Assembly (NCBI GenBank): GCA_029243005.1
Contig: JAQWSV010000019.1
Location: forward strand, 1 to 40,710
Source: Woeseiaceae bacterium
GTDB taxonomy: Bacteria; Pseudomonadota; Gammaproteobacteria; Steroidobacterales; Woeseiaceae
DNA length: 40,710 bases
Direction: 5' to 3'
The position numbers and the translations under genes were made by a program. The notes below the pieces were generated by a model. The model ran no database searches, was not told the DNA's origin, and saw nothing but the letters and a program-made list of their open reading frames with translations. Positions 28,004 to 39,425 of the stretch are shown here, piece by piece. Every line of letters starts with the position of its first letter. Positions within the stretch are counted from its first letter, which is position 1.

Positions 28004-30024
28004 GCAGCTTTGCCTATGCCGCTTCGCCGGAGAAATGCATCGAGGGTTGGTTTCCGGCCACGGAACGCGACATAGGCTTCCATGAAGTCACGGCTGCCGC
28101 CCACCTCGAGAATTTCCCGGCGAAAGCGATCGGCAATTTCCGCGTCGAATATACCCGACTCCTCGAAGGCTGAGAATGCGTCGGCAGCGAGCACCTCGGC
28201 CCACTTGTAGCTGTAGTAGCCCGCTGCATAGGCGCCGGCAAAGATGTGCGAAAAGCTGTGTGGCAGGCGGTTATAGTCCGGATAGCGGATCATCGCAACG
28301 TCCTCCCGCACCTGGTTCAGCGTTTCCATCACACGCCCACCCTTGTCGGCGTCAAAGCCCGCGTGCAGTCGAAAATCGAACAACGCGAATTCAATCTGCC
28401 GCAGCATCGCGAGCGCTTCGCCAAAGTGGCGGCTGGCGTCCAGTTTCGCGAATACATCGACAGGTAACGAGTTACCGGTCTGGTAATGCGAAGAACACTG
28501 CTCCAGAACCTCATAGCACCAGGCGAAGTTCTCCATGAACTGGCTTGGCAATTCGATCGCATCCCACGGTACGCCATTGGTGCCGGCGATGCTGGGATAG
28601 TCCACCCGCGTCAACAGGTGATGCAGCATGTGGCCGAACTCGTGAAATAGCGTCACGATGTCGGTATGGGTCAGCAGAGAAACACCCGTGACATCCGGTG
28701 GCGGGAAATTGCACACGAGATAGCCCACCGGCGTTTCCGATATGCCGCCCAGGTTCTTGCGAACGATGCACTCGTCCATCCATGCGCCGCCCCGTTTTCC
28801 ACTGCGCGCGAAGAGGTCCGTGTAGAAGCTGCCGATGGTTGCACTATCGGCGTCCTTTATCTCGTAATAGCGAACGGTGTCGTGCCAGCGGCTGACTTCG
28901 TTATTCTCGACAACCCGGATGCCGTAGAGCTTCTCGGCTAGGCCGAACATGCCCCTCTTGACCACCATGAAGGGGAAGTACTTCCGCAGCTCCTCATCCG
29001 AGATCGCAAACTTCTGTTGCTTGAGCTGTTCGAGGCAATAATGCACGTCCCAGGCGGCCAGTGGTTTGTCTGTGACAGTCTGAATCTCGTCCAGCTCGGT
29101 TTGTGCGGCGTTTCTGGATTTCGTTGCAAGCTCCGTCAGGAATTCGAGCACCTCACCGACCGTGCCGGCCATCTTGGTCGCCAGGGAGTAGTCTGCATAG
29201 TTGTCGAAGCCAACCAGTGCAGCGGCTTCATGCCGGAGCGCGAGGATTCGCTCGATGATCCGAGAATTGTCCCACTGGGGACTGTCGCCCTGCTCTGAAC
29301 CGCGGGTCGACCAGGCGCGATAAAACGACTCACGTACGGATCTCGCTGCGCAATGCGTCATGACGGCATGATAATTCGGGTAGTCCAGTTTGAACCACCA
29401 GCCTTCCATGCCTTCGCTGGTTGCATCCTCCACAGTCCGCTGCAGGACAGACTCTGGGATGCCGGCAACGTCTGCTTCATCGGTTGTGTGGAAATGCCAT
29501 TGATCGGTCGCATCCTGGACGTTCTGGTCGAAGCGCGCCTGCAGGCCGGCAATCTCCTGGCGAATCTCTTTGTAGCGGGCCTTCTCCGCGTCCGGCAACG
29601 CGACACCTGACAGTCGAAAGTCCCGTAGCGCCTGTTCGATCAGCATTTGCGTGGCAGGCGCCGCGTCATCGGACATCGCATCACTGACCTGCTGGTAGGC
29701 TTCCTGCAAACGCTTGTTTTGTGACAATTCGGTGCCATGTTCGGTCATCAGCGGCAGCGAAGCGTTGTAGGCATCCCGCCATTCGGGACTGTCGAGAACA
29801 CTTTGCAGATGACTGATCGGCGACCAAATCCGACCCAGTTCATGACCCATCTCCTCTAATGGAGCAACGAGCGAATCGAAGTTGCGTGCCTTCGGATCGT
29901 CGAGCAGGGCTGCAAGCTTTTGCCGATGTGCTGCGATAAGCTCCTTGATCGCTGGCACAGCGTGCTCGGGCCTGATGTGGTCAAATTGCGGCAGATCAGT
30001 GGTATTGAGAAGCGGGTTCGACAT
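28000..30024 (-). CDS. prlC: Oligopeptidase A (M3 family metallopeptidase)
   Basis: The 674-residue cytoplasmic zinc peptidase degrades short peptides, including cleaved signal peptides. The HExxH motif is in TLFHEFGHMLHHLLT with the third ligand expected in the following NGVPWDAIELPSQFMENF block. Length and N-terminus (NPLLNTTDLPQFDHIRPEHAVPAI) match PrlC/OpdA. Translation of xth is coupled to its end. It is divergent from gor, with 82 bases between the start codons. Confidence 0.95.
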   Translation of the reverse strand: MSNPLLNTTDLPQFDHIRPEHAVPAIKELIAAHRQKLAALLDDPKARNFDSLVAPLEEMGHELGRIWSPISHLQSVLDSPEWRDAYNASLPLMTEHGTELSQNKRLQEAYQQVSDAMSDDAAPATQMLIEQALRDFRLSGVALPDAEKARYKEIRQEIAGLQARFDQNVQDATDQWHFHTTDEADVAGIPESVLQRTVEDATSEGMEGWWFKLDYPNYHAVMTHCAARSVRESFYRAWSTRGSEQGDSPQWDNSRIIERILALRHEAAALVGFDNYADYSLATKMAGTVGEVLEFLTELATKSRNAAQTELDEIQTVTDKPLAAWDVHYCLEQLKQQKFAISDEELRKYFPFMVVKRGMFGLAEKLYGIRVVENNEVSRWHDTVRYYEIKDADSATIGSFYTDLFARSGKRGGAWMDECIVRKNLGGISETPVGYLVCNFPPPDVTGVSLLTHTDIVTLFHEFGHMLHHLLTRVDYPSIAGTNGVPWDAIELPSQFMENFAWCYEVLEQCSSHYQTGNSLPVDVFAKLDASRHFGEALAMLRQIEFALFDFRLHAGFDADKGGRVMETLNQVREDVAMIRYPDYNRLPHSFSHIFAGAYAAGYYSYKWAEVLAADAFSAFEESGIFDAEIADRFRREILEVGGSRDFMEAYVAFRGRKPTLDAFLRRSGIGKAA

Positions 30025-30106
30025 TGAGTCCTGACCAATGGAATACGCGGCGGGATGTTATCACAAGGCCGTCTGGCGACGACTGAAACAAGTGAAAGGA
30101 AGCGCA

Positions 30107-31453
30107 GTGACAACACATTATGAACTGCTGGTGATCGGTGGCGGCAGCGGCGGACTTGCACATGCACAGCGTGCTGCTGAGTACGGCGTTAATACGGTAG
30201 TTGCAGAGGCGGGGCCACTCGGTGGCACCTGTGTGAACGTTGGCTGCGTGCCGAAGAAACTGATGTGGTATTCGGCACACTACGCCCACCAGATTCACCA
30301 TGTGGCCGATTATGGATTCGATGTCTCCGTGAATGGCCACGACTGGTCGGTACTCAAAAAAAGTCGCGATGCCTACATTCTGCGACTGAACGGAATCTAC
30401 GAGAACAACCTGGACAAACGCGGCGTCACGCACCTTGAGGGCCATGCCAGTTTTGTCGATGCTCACACCGTCGCTGTCGGCGATAAACAGTACACCGCCG
30501 ATCGAATCGTGATAGCTACGGGCGGCTACCCTATTGTGCCGCGCATCCCGGGCGCCGAGCTCGGGATTACTTCGGATGGTTTCTTCGAACTCGAGGAGCG
30601 CCCCCAGAGGGTGGCGCTGGTCGGCAGCGGCTATATTGCCGTGGAACTGGCGGGTGTGTTCAATGGCCTGGGATCTGACACGACCGTACTGGTTCGCAAG
30701 GAAGGCGTACTACGCAGCTTCGACGGTATGTTGCGCGAGGAACTGGAATTGGCGATGCAGGAGAGCGGTATCCGGCTCGAGACCGGCGTCTATCCGAGTG
30801 AGCTGCGGAAGACCGACGACGGTATCGTCATCAAGGGTGAGGACAATCGAGAGTTTGGTGCCTATGATGCCGTCGTATTGGCCATCGGCCGGGCGCCCAA
30901 TGTTGAATCCCTCAACCTGGAAGCCGCCGGAATCGAGCAGGATGGTTACGGCTTCGTCCCGACAAACGAGTGGCAGAAGACCAACGTTGACCATATCTTC
31001 GCCCTGGGCGACGTGACCGGGCGCGATGCGCTGACACCGGTCGCCATAGCGGCAGGTCGGCGCCTTGCGGACCGTCTCTACAATGACATGACGGATCGCC
31101 GCCTTGAGTACCACACGATTCCGACCGTGATATTCACGCATCCACCGATGGGTACCGTCGGCCTGACAGAAGATGAGGCCCGTGCACAGTACGGCGACGA
31201 TGTGAAAATCTACGAGTCACGATTCAACCCGATGCGCTATGCGTTCAGTGAGGAGAAGGCGCCTGCGCGGATGAAACTTATCGTGACGAGCGACGACGAG
31301 AAGATCCTTGGCTGTCACGTGATTGGCGATGGCGCCGACGAGATGCTGCAAGGCTTTGCCGTCGCGGTGCGGATGGGTGCGACCAAGTCAGACTTTGACG
31401 ACACGGTGGCCATTCATCCGACCAGTGCTGAAGAATTCGTGACGATGCGATAG
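30107..31453 (+). CDS. gor: Glutathione-disulfide reductase
   Basis: The 448-residue flavoenzyme reduces glutathione disulfide with NADPH. The FAD motif [16 protein letters not shown] is at the N-terminus and the redox disulfide is Cys42-Cys47 in [13 protein letters not shown]. The NADPH motif is [11 protein letters not shown]. The dimer-interface domain ends with the catalytic His-Glu pair in [15 protein letters not shown] 30107 is the start: AAGGAAG lies just upstream and the result aligns with E. coli Gor (450 residues). An ATG at 30038 would add an unconserved 23-residue leader. Confidence 0.95.
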   Translation: MTTHYELLVIGGGSGGLAHAQRAAEYGVNTVVAEAGPLGGTCVNVGCVPKKLMWYSAHYAHQIHHVADYGFDVSVNGHDWSVLKKSRDAYILRLNGIYENNLDKRGVTHLEGHASFVDAHTVAVGDKQYTADRIVIATGGYPIVPRIPGAELGITSDGFFELEERPQRVALVGSGYIAVELAGVFNGLGSDTTVLVRKEGVLRSFDGMLREELELAMQESGIRLETGVYPSELRKTDDGIVIKGEDNREFGAYDAVVLAIGRAPNVESLNLEAAGIEQDGYGFVPTNEWQKTNVDHIFALGDVTGRDALTPVAIAAGRRLADRLYNDMTDRRLEYHTIPTVIFTHPPMGTVGLTEDEARAQYGDDVKIYESRFNPMRYAFSEEKAPARMKLIVTSDDEKILGCHVIGDGADEMLQGFAVAVRMGATKSDFDDTVAIHPTSAEEFVTMR

Positions 31454-31503
31454 CAAGTCCTCAGGTTCAAGCCCTGGCACTGACCCCGGGCAATCAGCCG
31501 TCG

Positions 31504-32340
31504 CTATCCGATGGAAACAGTGAGCTGCTTAAGCACCGGTGTGGTATCCGGCCGCACGCTACGCCAGATGTGAAAGGACTCGGCAGCCTGCTCGACCAGC
31601 ATGCCCCAGCCCATCACCGACTTTGCAGCGCCGTGGCGCGCCGCCCACCTCGAGAATGGCGTCGGCCTCGATCCGTAGGACAGGTCATAGCAAAATGTCG
31701 CGGGGTGAATCGCTTCTTCCGGGTAGGGTGGCACTTCCCCCTTTAACCCGGCGGATGTTGCGTTGATGATCAGGTCATAGATCGGTAGCGACCGCACATC
31801 CTCGAATCGACATGCATCGACCGGTCCCTGGTTGGCAAAGTGATCGGCGAGACTGCGAGCCTTGGGAAAGGTGCGATTCGCAATAATGATCGATCCGGGC
31901 TCAGCCTCAAGAAGGGGTGACAAGATGCCACGCGTTGCGCCACCGGCGCCCAGAATCAGGATGTTTGCACCTTTGAGTTCCAAGCTGTTATTAACCTGCA
32001 GATCGTGCATCAGCCCGACACCGTCTGTGTTGTCGCCATACAGACCGTCGTCATTGAACACGAGCGTATTGACGGCACCGGCGATCGATGCGCGCTCACT
32101 CATGTCGTCGACGAGTCTTGCGACCTCGCTCTTGTGCGGCACCGTGATGTTGAGGCCTTTGCCGCCCGTGCGACCAAACTGCTTGACGGCGGTTTCCAGT
32201 TCGTCGGGTGCAACCTCGAGGAGTTCGTAGTGGATGTCCTGCCGGGTCTGGATTGCGAAGAGGCGATGGATAGCAGGCGAACGACTGTGGGAGACCGGGT
32301 ATCCCATGACCCCATAACGGTCTGCCTCTCCTTCGTCCAT
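31504..32340 (-). CDS. aroE: Shikimate dehydrogenase (NADP+)
   Basis: AroE (278 residues) reduces 3-dehydroshikimate in aromatic amino acid synthesis. The substrate site SHSRSPAIH and the catalytic lysine in NITVPHKSE are present, as are AVNTLV, DNTDGVGL, the nucleotide motif LGAGGATRG and the NRT motif. I place the start at ATG 32340 (MDEGEADRYGVMGYPVSHSRSP), five bases after the hemB stop; the longer frame would overlap hemB. It is in an operon with hemB. Confidence 0.94.
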   Translation of the reverse strand: MDEGEADRYGVMGYPVSHSRSPAIHRLFAIQTRQDIHYELLEVAPDELETAVKQFGRTGGKGLNITVPHKSEVARLVDDMSERASIAGAVNTLVFNDDGLYGDNTDGVGLMHDLQVNNSLELKGANILILGAGGATRGILSPLLEAEPGSIIIANRTFPKARSLADHFANQGPVDACRFEDVRSLPIYDLIINATSAGLKGEVPPYPEEAIHPATFCYDLSYGSRPTPFSRWAARHGAAKSVMGWGMLVEQAAESFHIWRSVRPDTTPVLKQLTVSIG

Positions 32341-32344
32341 CGGT

Positions 32345-33674
<1,330 letters not shown>

Positions 33675-34271
33675 ATGGTCAGGAAACTCACTCGCTGTGG
33701 CTGGGTAGGCGATACCAGCGTTGATTACATGCGCTATCACGATGAAGAATGGGGCGTCCCTGTTTGGGATGACCGGACTCAATTTGAATTCCTGATCCTG
33801 GAGGGCGCACAGGCGGGTTTAAGCTGGTCAACCATTCTGAAAAAGCGCGAAGGCTACCGAAAGAACTTCGCCGACTTCGATCCAGCCAGGGTCGCCCGGC
33901 TTACACAGAAACGCATCGACAAGATCCTGCAGGATCCTGGCATAGTTCGAAACAAGCTCAAGGTGAATTCCGCCGTTAAGAATGCACAGGCTTTTCTCAA
34001 GGTCCAGGAGGAATTTGGCAGCTTCTGCAATTACGCCTGGGAATTCGTCGGCGGTGCACCGATCCAGAACAAACACAAAAAGATGTCGGATGTACCTGCG
34101 ACGTCTCCTGAGTCAGACGCGTGGAGTAAGGACCTCAAGAAGCGAGGATTTAAGTTTGTTGGCAGTACCATCATTTATGCCCACATGCAGGCTACCGGCA
34201 TGGTCAACGATCATGTGACGGGTTGCTTTCGTCGCAAGCCCTGCGCGGCGCTGGCAAAAAAGAAGCTATAG
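33675..34271 (+). CDS. tag: DNA-3-methyladenine glycosylase I
   Basis: Tag (198 residues) excises 3-methyladenine from alkylated DNA. The N-terminal RCGWVGDTSVDYMRYHDEEWGVP supplies the first zinc ligands (Cys and His) and the C-terminal VNDHVTGC the others. The core LEGAQAGLSWSTILKKREGYR and LKKRGFKFVGSTIIYAHMQATG match E. coli Tag closely. The C-terminus is lysine-rich. ATG 33675 is used; no strong promoter or ribosome site is evident. Confidence 0.95.
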   Translation: MVRKLTRCGWVGDTSVDYMRYHDEEWGVPVWDDRTQFEFLILEGAQAGLSWSTILKKREGYRKNFADFDPARVARLTQKRIDKILQDPGIVRNKLKVNSAVKNAQAFLKVQEEFGSFCNYAWEFVGGAPIQNKHKKMSDVPATSPESDAWSKDLKKRGFKFVGSTIIYAHMQATGMVNDHVTGCFRRKPCAALAKKKL

Positions 34272-34421
34272 GACCCCGACCCGCAGGCAATGACTGTAGA
34301 CGCCTTCTTCTGCCCACAGGTGTCACGCTCTGCGGGATATACCTGCCCCGGCGGTCAATCCTCAGCAATCCTTCGTCGGTCTTGGGGCTTGCGCTTATCT
34401 TGGAAGTATGTAGATGGCTCG

Positions 34422-35330
34422 CTACAAGCCGGGCATCTCGAAGCTCTGACAGCGAAGACTTTCCGCGAGCCGACCGCTGCTGTCTCTGTCCAGTGCTACC
34501 AGCGGTGGCCGAACTGTGCGCCAGGCATCTTCACCCGAGAATTCGGCAACCGTGGCCTTGAGCGCTGGGATCATCGGGTAGGCCATCACCGCCTCGCGAA
34601 TGTTGTTCAACGATTGCTGCTTAGCATCGGCGTCGTCGGCCTGCCAGTGCTGATACAGATGATCGATTGCGGCGGGATTCACATTCGCTGTAGCCGAGAT
34701 GCAGCCGGCGCCGCCGTTGCGCATGTTGGTGAGCAGGAATGATTCACTGCCGACGAAGATGCGGAAGTCGTCCCACTTACGCTCGAGCATCGCATGCGTG
34801 TTATCCCAGTCGCCTGAGCTGTCCTTGATGCCGGCGATCGTGTCCGGGTAATCGGTGATCAGCCGTTCGATCAGGTCTACGGAGAAGCCGACCTGCGCAA
34901 TGGGCGGTATGTGGTAGAGATAGATTTGCAAGTCGCTGTTGCCAACGCGCTCGATGACCTCAGCAAAGTTTGCGTAAATACCGTCATCACTGACGCCCTT
35001 GTAGTAGAACGGGGGCAGCATGAGGGTGCCGGCACAACCCATTTGCACCGCGTGCGCTGTCAGTTCGACCGTGTCCGACAAAGCGCAGCAACCGGTACCA
35101 GGCATCATGCGCTCGGTATCGACGCCGGCTTCCTTGAGGCGGTCGAGCAACTCGATCTTCTCGCCAATAGAAAGCGAGTTCGCCTCGCTGTTGGTGCCGA
35201 ATACGGCGAGGCCGACGTTCTGCGACAAAAGCCACTGGCATTGGGCGATCAGGCGATCGGCATCAGGCGCGAGGTCATTGGTGAAGGGTGTTACGATCGG
35301 CGACAATACACCGGAGAGTCGATTGGGCAT
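34422..35330 (-). CDS. DapA-family (class I) aldolase/lyase, probably not a lysine biosynthesis enzyme
   Basis: The 302-residue protein is a TIM-barrel member of the dihydrodipicolinate synthase/N-acetylneuraminate lyase family. The Schiff-base lysine is in AGIKDSSGDW and the tyrosine is in LYHIPP. The usual GTTGE loop is GTNSE, and the NVPxRT segment with the arginine that binds the aspartate semialdehyde carboxylate in true DapA reads HIPPIAQ. These changes point to another 2-keto acid substrate. The gene lies 78 bases after hemF on the same strand. Confidence 0.82.
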   Translation of the reverse strand: MPNRLSGVLSPIVTPFTNDLAPDADRLIAQCQWLLSQNVGLAVFGTNSEANSLSIGEKIELLDRLKEAGVDTERMMPGTGCCALSDTVELTAHAVQMGCAGTLMLPPFYYKGVSDDGIYANFAEVIERVGNSDLQIYLYHIPPIAQVGFSVDLIERLITDYPDTIAGIKDSSGDWDNTHAMLERKWDDFRIFVGSESFLLTNMRNGGAGCISATANVNPAAIDHLYQHWQADDADAKQQSLNNIREAVMAYPMIPALKATVAEFSGEDAWRTVRPPLVALDRDSSGRLAESLRCQSFEMPGL

Positions 35331-35381
35331 GGCGTGATCTATCCGTTGGGGTTCTGATCTGCAGCGCGTGAGTCTGTCAGG

Positions 35382-35406
35382 AAAATGCGGCTTCTGCTAC
35401 GCGCAT
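35382..35406 (-). terminator. Weak hairpin with T tract after hemF
   Basis: On the - strand ATGCG (35406-35402) can pair with CGCAT (35389-35385), followed by TTTT overlapping the stem end (35385-35382). It lies just beyond the hemF stop and may partly end that transcript before the DapA-like gene. The stem is short. Confidence 0.3.
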
Positions 35407-35408
35407 AC

Positions 35409-36323
35409 TTATTTTTTCAGCCAGTCGCGCGGCCGCAGGTAGTTGTCGTAAAGGTCAGCCTCTGGCGATCCGGGCTCGGGCTTCCAGTCATATTCCCAGC
35501 GCACGCGCGGTGGCAACGACATGAGGATCGATTCCGTTCTGCCGCCTGACTGAAGCCCAAATAAAGTGCCACGGTCATAAATCAGGTTGAACTCGACATA
35601 GCGGCCGCGCCGGTAATGTTGAAACTCGCGTTGACGCTCCCCGTAATTGTGTTTGCGTCGTGCTTTAACGATCGGCAGGTAAGCGTTAAGGAATTGGTCG
35701 CCGATGGACCGGGTCAGTTCAAACGACTTGTCAAAGCCAGATTCGTTGAGATCATCGAAGAACAGGCCACCGACACCACGCGTCTCGTTGCGATGTTTCA
35801 GGAAGAAGTACTCGTCACACCAATGCTTGTACCTGTCATACACATCGTCGCCGAAAGGATCACAGGCGGCCTTTGCGGTTTGATGCCAGTGGAGCACGTC
35901 CTCGTGAAACGGATAATAGGGCGTCAGATCGAAGCCGCCTCCAAACCACCAAATGGGCGCGTCGTCATCACTATCGGTCGTGAAGAAACGAAAGTTTGCG
36001 TGCGTGGTGGGTACATAGGGGTTTTCCGGATGCAGCACGAGCGATACGCCCATCGCCTGGAATCGTTTGCCGACAAGTTCGGGACGGGTCTTTGTGGCCG
36101 ACGGCGGCATCTGGTCGCCGTATACATGTGAAAAGCCAACGCCGGCCTGCTCAAAGACCGCGCCACGCTTCAGTACGCGGCTCTCGCCACCACCGCCACC
36201 CGGCCGGCCCCAGCGATCGTGCTGAAATTTCGCCGCGCCGTCCAGGTCCTCAAGCAATGAGCAGATACGGATTTGCAGTGAGCGCAAATACTCTTCAACA
36301 GCTTTGATGTCGACGTCGCTCAT
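35409..36323 (-). CDS. hemF: Oxygen-dependent coproporphyrinogen III oxidase
   Basis: HemF (304 residues) oxidatively decarboxylates coproporphyrinogen III to protoporphyrinogen IX with O2. Family blocks include [44 protein letters not shown] and the C-terminal [20 protein letters not shown]. Presence of the O2-dependent enzyme indicates aerobic life. Its ATG overlaps the TGA of tsaC (ATGA). Confidence 0.96.
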   Translation of the reverse strand: MSDVDIKAVEEYLRSLQIRICSLLEDLDGAAKFQHDRWGRPGGGGGESRVLKRGAVFEQAGVGFSHVYGDQMPPSATKTRPELVGKRFQAMGVSLVLHPENPYVPTTHANFRFFTTDSDDDAPIWWFGGGFDLTPYYPFHEDVLHWHQTAKAACDPFGDDVYDRYKHWCDEYFFLKHRNETRGVGGLFFDDLNESGFDKSFELTRSIGDQFLNAYLPIVKARRKHNYGERQREFQHYRRGRYVEFNLIYDRGTLFGLQSGGRTESILMSLPPRVRWEYDWKPEPGSPEADLYDNYLRPRDWLKK

Positions 36324-36874
36324 GCGGGTCTCAGGATCTTGCCTGTTTCAAGGATACGAATCTCCGATGGTCCATGCGCAGGGCCGCATTCGCCCGGTAT
36401 GACATAGTCTACTAAAGCGCCAAGCGTGCGGCGCAGCACATAGGGCGTCCGGGCGGGGGGTCGGCCAGAGACATTCGCGCTGGTCGACACTAGGGCGGAA
36501 TCGGTTGCCTGGCACAGAGCTTTTGCAACGGGATGTTCTGTCTTGCGCACGGCGATGCCAGCGTGTTTCCCACGAATCCACCATGGAGCCTCTTCGCTGG
36601 CCGGTACAATCCACGTGACCGGTGCCTCGAGTGACGACGCCAGCGAGTCATCGTCGAGTTTTGCGCCGGTCCAGCCGTCGAGCTGGTCTACATCGGAAAT
36701 AATCAGCACCAGGCCCATGTCGGGGCCGCGCTTTTTTATAGTCAGTAGTCGGGCAACGGCGGCGAAATCGCCGGGAAGACAGCCGAGACCGAAAACCCCT
36801 TCTGTCGGATACGCAATGACGCCACCACGGTTGATGACCCGCGCGGCGTAGCGAATGTTCTGTGATATGACCAT
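36320..36874 (-). CDS. tsaC: Threonylcarbamoyl-AMP synthase (Sua5/YrdC family)
   Basis: TsaC (184 residues) makes threonylcarbamoyl-AMP from threonine, bicarbonate and ATP for the t6A37 modification of tRNAs. The N-terminal [16 protein letters not shown] and [13 protein letters not shown] motifs are those of short YrdC-type enzymes, and [11 protein letters not shown] follows. There is no Sua5 C-terminal domain, as usual in this lineage. It begins 24 bases after topA and its end overlaps hemF. Confidence 0.95.
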   Translation of the reverse strand: MVISQNIRYAARVINRGGVIAYPTEGVFGLGCLPGDFAAVARLLTIKKRGPDMGLVLIISDVDQLDGWTGAKLDDDSLASSLEAPVTWIVPASEEAPWWIRGKHAGIAVRKTEHPVAKALCQATDSALVSTSANVSGRPPARTPYVLRRTLGALVDYVIPGECGPAHGPSEIRILETGKILRPA

Positions 36875-36898
36875 GGCGTCAGTGACGCGCCTTTGCGA

Positions 36899-39334
36899 TC
36901 AGCTCTCGCTCGCTTCCGCCGCTTTCTTCTTCGCTGCCTTTTTCTTGCCCGCTTTCTTTTTGGATTTCTTCTTCGCGGTCTTCTTTTTCGCCGCCTTTTT
37001 CTTGGCTTTCTTCTTGCCGCGTTTGCCACGAACCGGTGCTGCCGCGAGCAGCTCCTTGCATTCCTCGAGCGTCAGCGACTTCGGTTCCCGATCCTTCGGC
37101 ACCCGCGCATTCTTCTCTTTGTTCGTAATGTAGGGACCGTAGCGACCATTCAGTACCTGGATGCCTTCGTCCTCGAAATCCTGGATGATGCGATTCGCAT
37201 CCTCAATTTTTTTCGCTTCGATCAGTTCAAGTGCGCGCGGCAACTCGATTGTGTACGGATCATCGTCACCACGAATCGAAACATACTTGTCGCCGTAGCG
37301 AACGTAGGGGCCGAACCGTCCGATACTTGCAGACACGGGTAAGCCGTCCGGCGTCTCGCCCAGCTTCCTAGGGAGCTTGAACAGCTCCATCGCGGTTTTG
37401 AGGTCGAGGTCCGCCATCTTCTGGCCGGGCCGCAGGCCGGCGAATTTCGGTTTTTCTTCGTCGTCCTTGGTGCCGATCTGCACAAACGGCCCGTAGCGCC
37501 CCATGCGTACCGTGACCGGCTTGCCGCTTTTGGGATCGGTGCCGAGTTCGCGTGCCTGGGCAACCTGTTCCCGCGTGACGCTCTGTTCCTTGTCGTCGAC
37601 GAGATCATGGAAGGGTTGCCAGAAGCCCTCGAGCAACGGTACGAGGTCCTGCTTACCAAGCGAAATCTCGTCGAGGTCATCCTCGAGACGTGCCGTAAAG
37701 TCGTAGTCGACGTACTGCGTAAAGTGTTCGGTCAGGAAGCCGTTGACGATTCGTCCGATGTCCGTCGGGATAAATCGTTTGCCGTCCATCTCGACGTACT
37801 CACGATTCTTCAGTGTTGCAATGATGTTCGCGTAGGTCGACGGCCGGCCGATGCCGTATTCCTCCAGCGTCTTAACGAGGCTGGCTTCCGTAAATCGGGG
37901 CGGCGGCTCAGTGAAATGCTGTTCAGGTCGCAGTTCGTCGAGGCTGATGACGTCGCCTTCCGAGACCTCCGGCAACAAACGATCGCCGTCGTCGTCCTTC
38001 GAGTCATCCTTGCCCTCGTGATAAACGGCCATGAAGCCGGGCTCGACAAGGACAGAACCGTTGGCACGGAATCGATGCTGGTCGTCTGCCGCATCGACCG
38101 CGGTCTCGCCGGGGGAGAACTCTAGCGCAACGGTGTCAAACACTGCGGGTACCATCTGTGAGGCCATCGTGCGTCGCCAGATCAGCGTGTAGAGCTTGAG
38201 TTGCTCCTCGTCGAGCTTGCCTTTGAGTGACTCCGGCGTACGGGCGACCGATGTCGGGCGAACGGCTTCATGCGCTTCCTGCGCATTCTTGGCCTTTGTC
38301 TTGAAGATTCGCGGCTCGTCCGGCACGTTCTCGGCGCCATAACGATCTTTGATTGTGTCGCGGATCTCGCTCAGCGCGACTTCCGCTAGCGTGACCGAGT
38401 CGGTACGCATATAAGTAATGAGTCCGACGTTGCCTTCATCCGGCAACTCTATGCCCTCGTACAATCGCTGGGCAACGCGCATCGTCCACTGCGTATTGAA
38501 GCCGAGCTTGCGTGCTGATTCTTGTTGCAGGGTCGATGTCGTAAATGGTGCGGTCGGATTGCGGCGACGCTGTTTCTTGTCGATGCTGACTGTTGTCAGC
38601 TTGCCTCCAGCCGCGTCAAGAATGGTTTTCTCTACTTCACGCGCAGCATCTTCGTTTTCGAGACTGAATTGTTCGAGCTTCTCGCCCTTGTAGCGAACGA
38701 GTCGGGAGGCGAACGGCTGCTCGTTCTTGCTGACATTGGCTTCGATGGACCAGTATTCGCGCGGATTGAAGGCCTCGATCTTGAGTTCACGCTCGACGAT
38801 CATTCGAAGCGCCGGGCTCTGTACCCGACCCGCAGAGAGGCCGGGCTGCACCTTTTTCCAGAGCAAGGGCGACAGGTTGAATCCGACGAGGTAGTCGAGC
38901 GCCCGTCGCGCTTGCTGTGCACTGACCATTTCCGATGAAATACCACGCGGGACCTTGATCGCTTCGCGCACGGCATTCTTGGTGATCTCATGGAAGATGA
39001 CGCGGTGTACGGCCTTATCCGTAAGTGCCTTGCGCTCTTTCAGCAACTCGATGAGGTGCCACGAAATGGCTTCGCCTTCGCGATCGGGGTCAGTTGCGAG
39101 GTAAAGCGCTTCCGCTTTTTTGAGCGCGCGGATAATCGACTTGACATGTTTTTCGTTGCGCTCGATAACCTGGTACTTCATGGCGAAGCCCTGCTCCGGG
39201 TCAACGGCGCCTTCTTTCGGCACGAGGTCACGGACATGGCCATAGGAGGCCATGACATCAAAGTCCTTGCCAAGATACTTACTAATGGTCTTGGCCTTGG
39301 CGGGCGACTCTACGATGACGAGATTCTTCGACAT
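36899..39334 (-). CDS. topA: DNA topoisomerase I with lysine-rich C-terminal tail
   Basis: TopA (811 residues) relaxes negative supercoils. The Toprim domain has NLVIVESPAKAKTISKYLG and DPDREGEAISWHL, and the active tyrosine is in LITYMRTDS. C-terminal repeats of the GRYGPFVQIG / GRFGPYVRYG / GRYGPYITNK type replace the zinc ribbons of E. coli TopA. The last 45 residues are a tail of KK/KKK-alanine repeats ending in EASES (DNA about 36899-37025). Basic tails of this sort are known in actinobacterial and some xanthomonad enzymes and bind DNA. It lies between smg and tsaC. Confidence 0.96.
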   Translation of the reverse strand: MSKNLVIVESPAKAKTISKYLGKDFDVMASYGHVRDLVPKEGAVDPEQGFAMKYQVIERNEKHVKSIIRALKKAEALYLATDPDREGEAISWHLIELLKERKALTDKAVHRVIFHEITKNAVREAIKVPRGISSEMVSAQQARRALDYLVGFNLSPLLWKKVQPGLSAGRVQSPALRMIVERELKIEAFNPREYWSIEANVSKNEQPFASRLVRYKGEKLEQFSLENEDAAREVEKTILDAAGGKLTTVSIDKKQRRRNPTAPFTTSTLQQESARKLGFNTQWTMRVAQRLYEGIELPDEGNVGLITYMRTDSVTLAEVALSEIRDTIKDRYGAENVPDEPRIFKTKAKNAQEAHEAVRPTSVARTPESLKGKLDEEQLKLYTLIWRRTMASQMVPAVFDTVALEFSPGETAVDAADDQHRFRANGSVLVEPGFMAVYHEGKDDSKDDDGDRLLPEVSEGDVISLDELRPEQHFTEPPPRFTEASLVKTLEEYGIGRPSTYANIIATLKNREYVEMDGKRFIPTDIGRIVNGFLTEHFTQYVDYDFTARLEDDLDEISLGKQDLVPLLEGFWQPFHDLVDDKEQSVTREQVAQARELGTDPKSGKPVTVRMGRYGPFVQIGTKDDEEKPKFAGLRPGQKMADLDLKTAMELFKLPRKLGETPDGLPVSASIGRFGPYVRYGDKYVSIRGDDDPYTIELPRALELIEAKKIEDANRIIQDFEDEGIQVLNGRYGPYITNKEKNARVPKDREPKSLTLEECKELLAAAPVRGKRGKKKAKKKAAKKKTAKKKSKKKAGKKKAAKKKAAEASES

Positions 39335-39396
39335 TCGGGGCTATCAGTCCTTATTTCGAGGGGCGGGCAAAGAAATCCACGGTCAATGCCGCGGTT

Positions 39397-39425
39397 GAAA
39401 TACAGGCTTAAGCCCAGTGTGTCAA
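39397..39425 (-). promoter_or_regulatory. Candidate topA promoter
   Basis: On the - strand a perfect -35 TTGACA (39425-39420) is followed after 17 bp by TATTTC (39402-39397). Transcription would start near 39390, about 55 bases before topA. The spacer contains the perfect 10-bp palindrome GGCTTAAGCC (39405-39414). A second -10-like TATAAT (39451-39446) lies farther upstream without a good -35. The region 39426-39622 shows no gene. Confidence 0.5.

Noticed and set aside
34280-34336. Inverted repeat CCCGCAG/CTGCGGG downstream of tag as a terminator
   Set aside because: The arms are 43 bases apart and no T tract follows, so it is not convincing.
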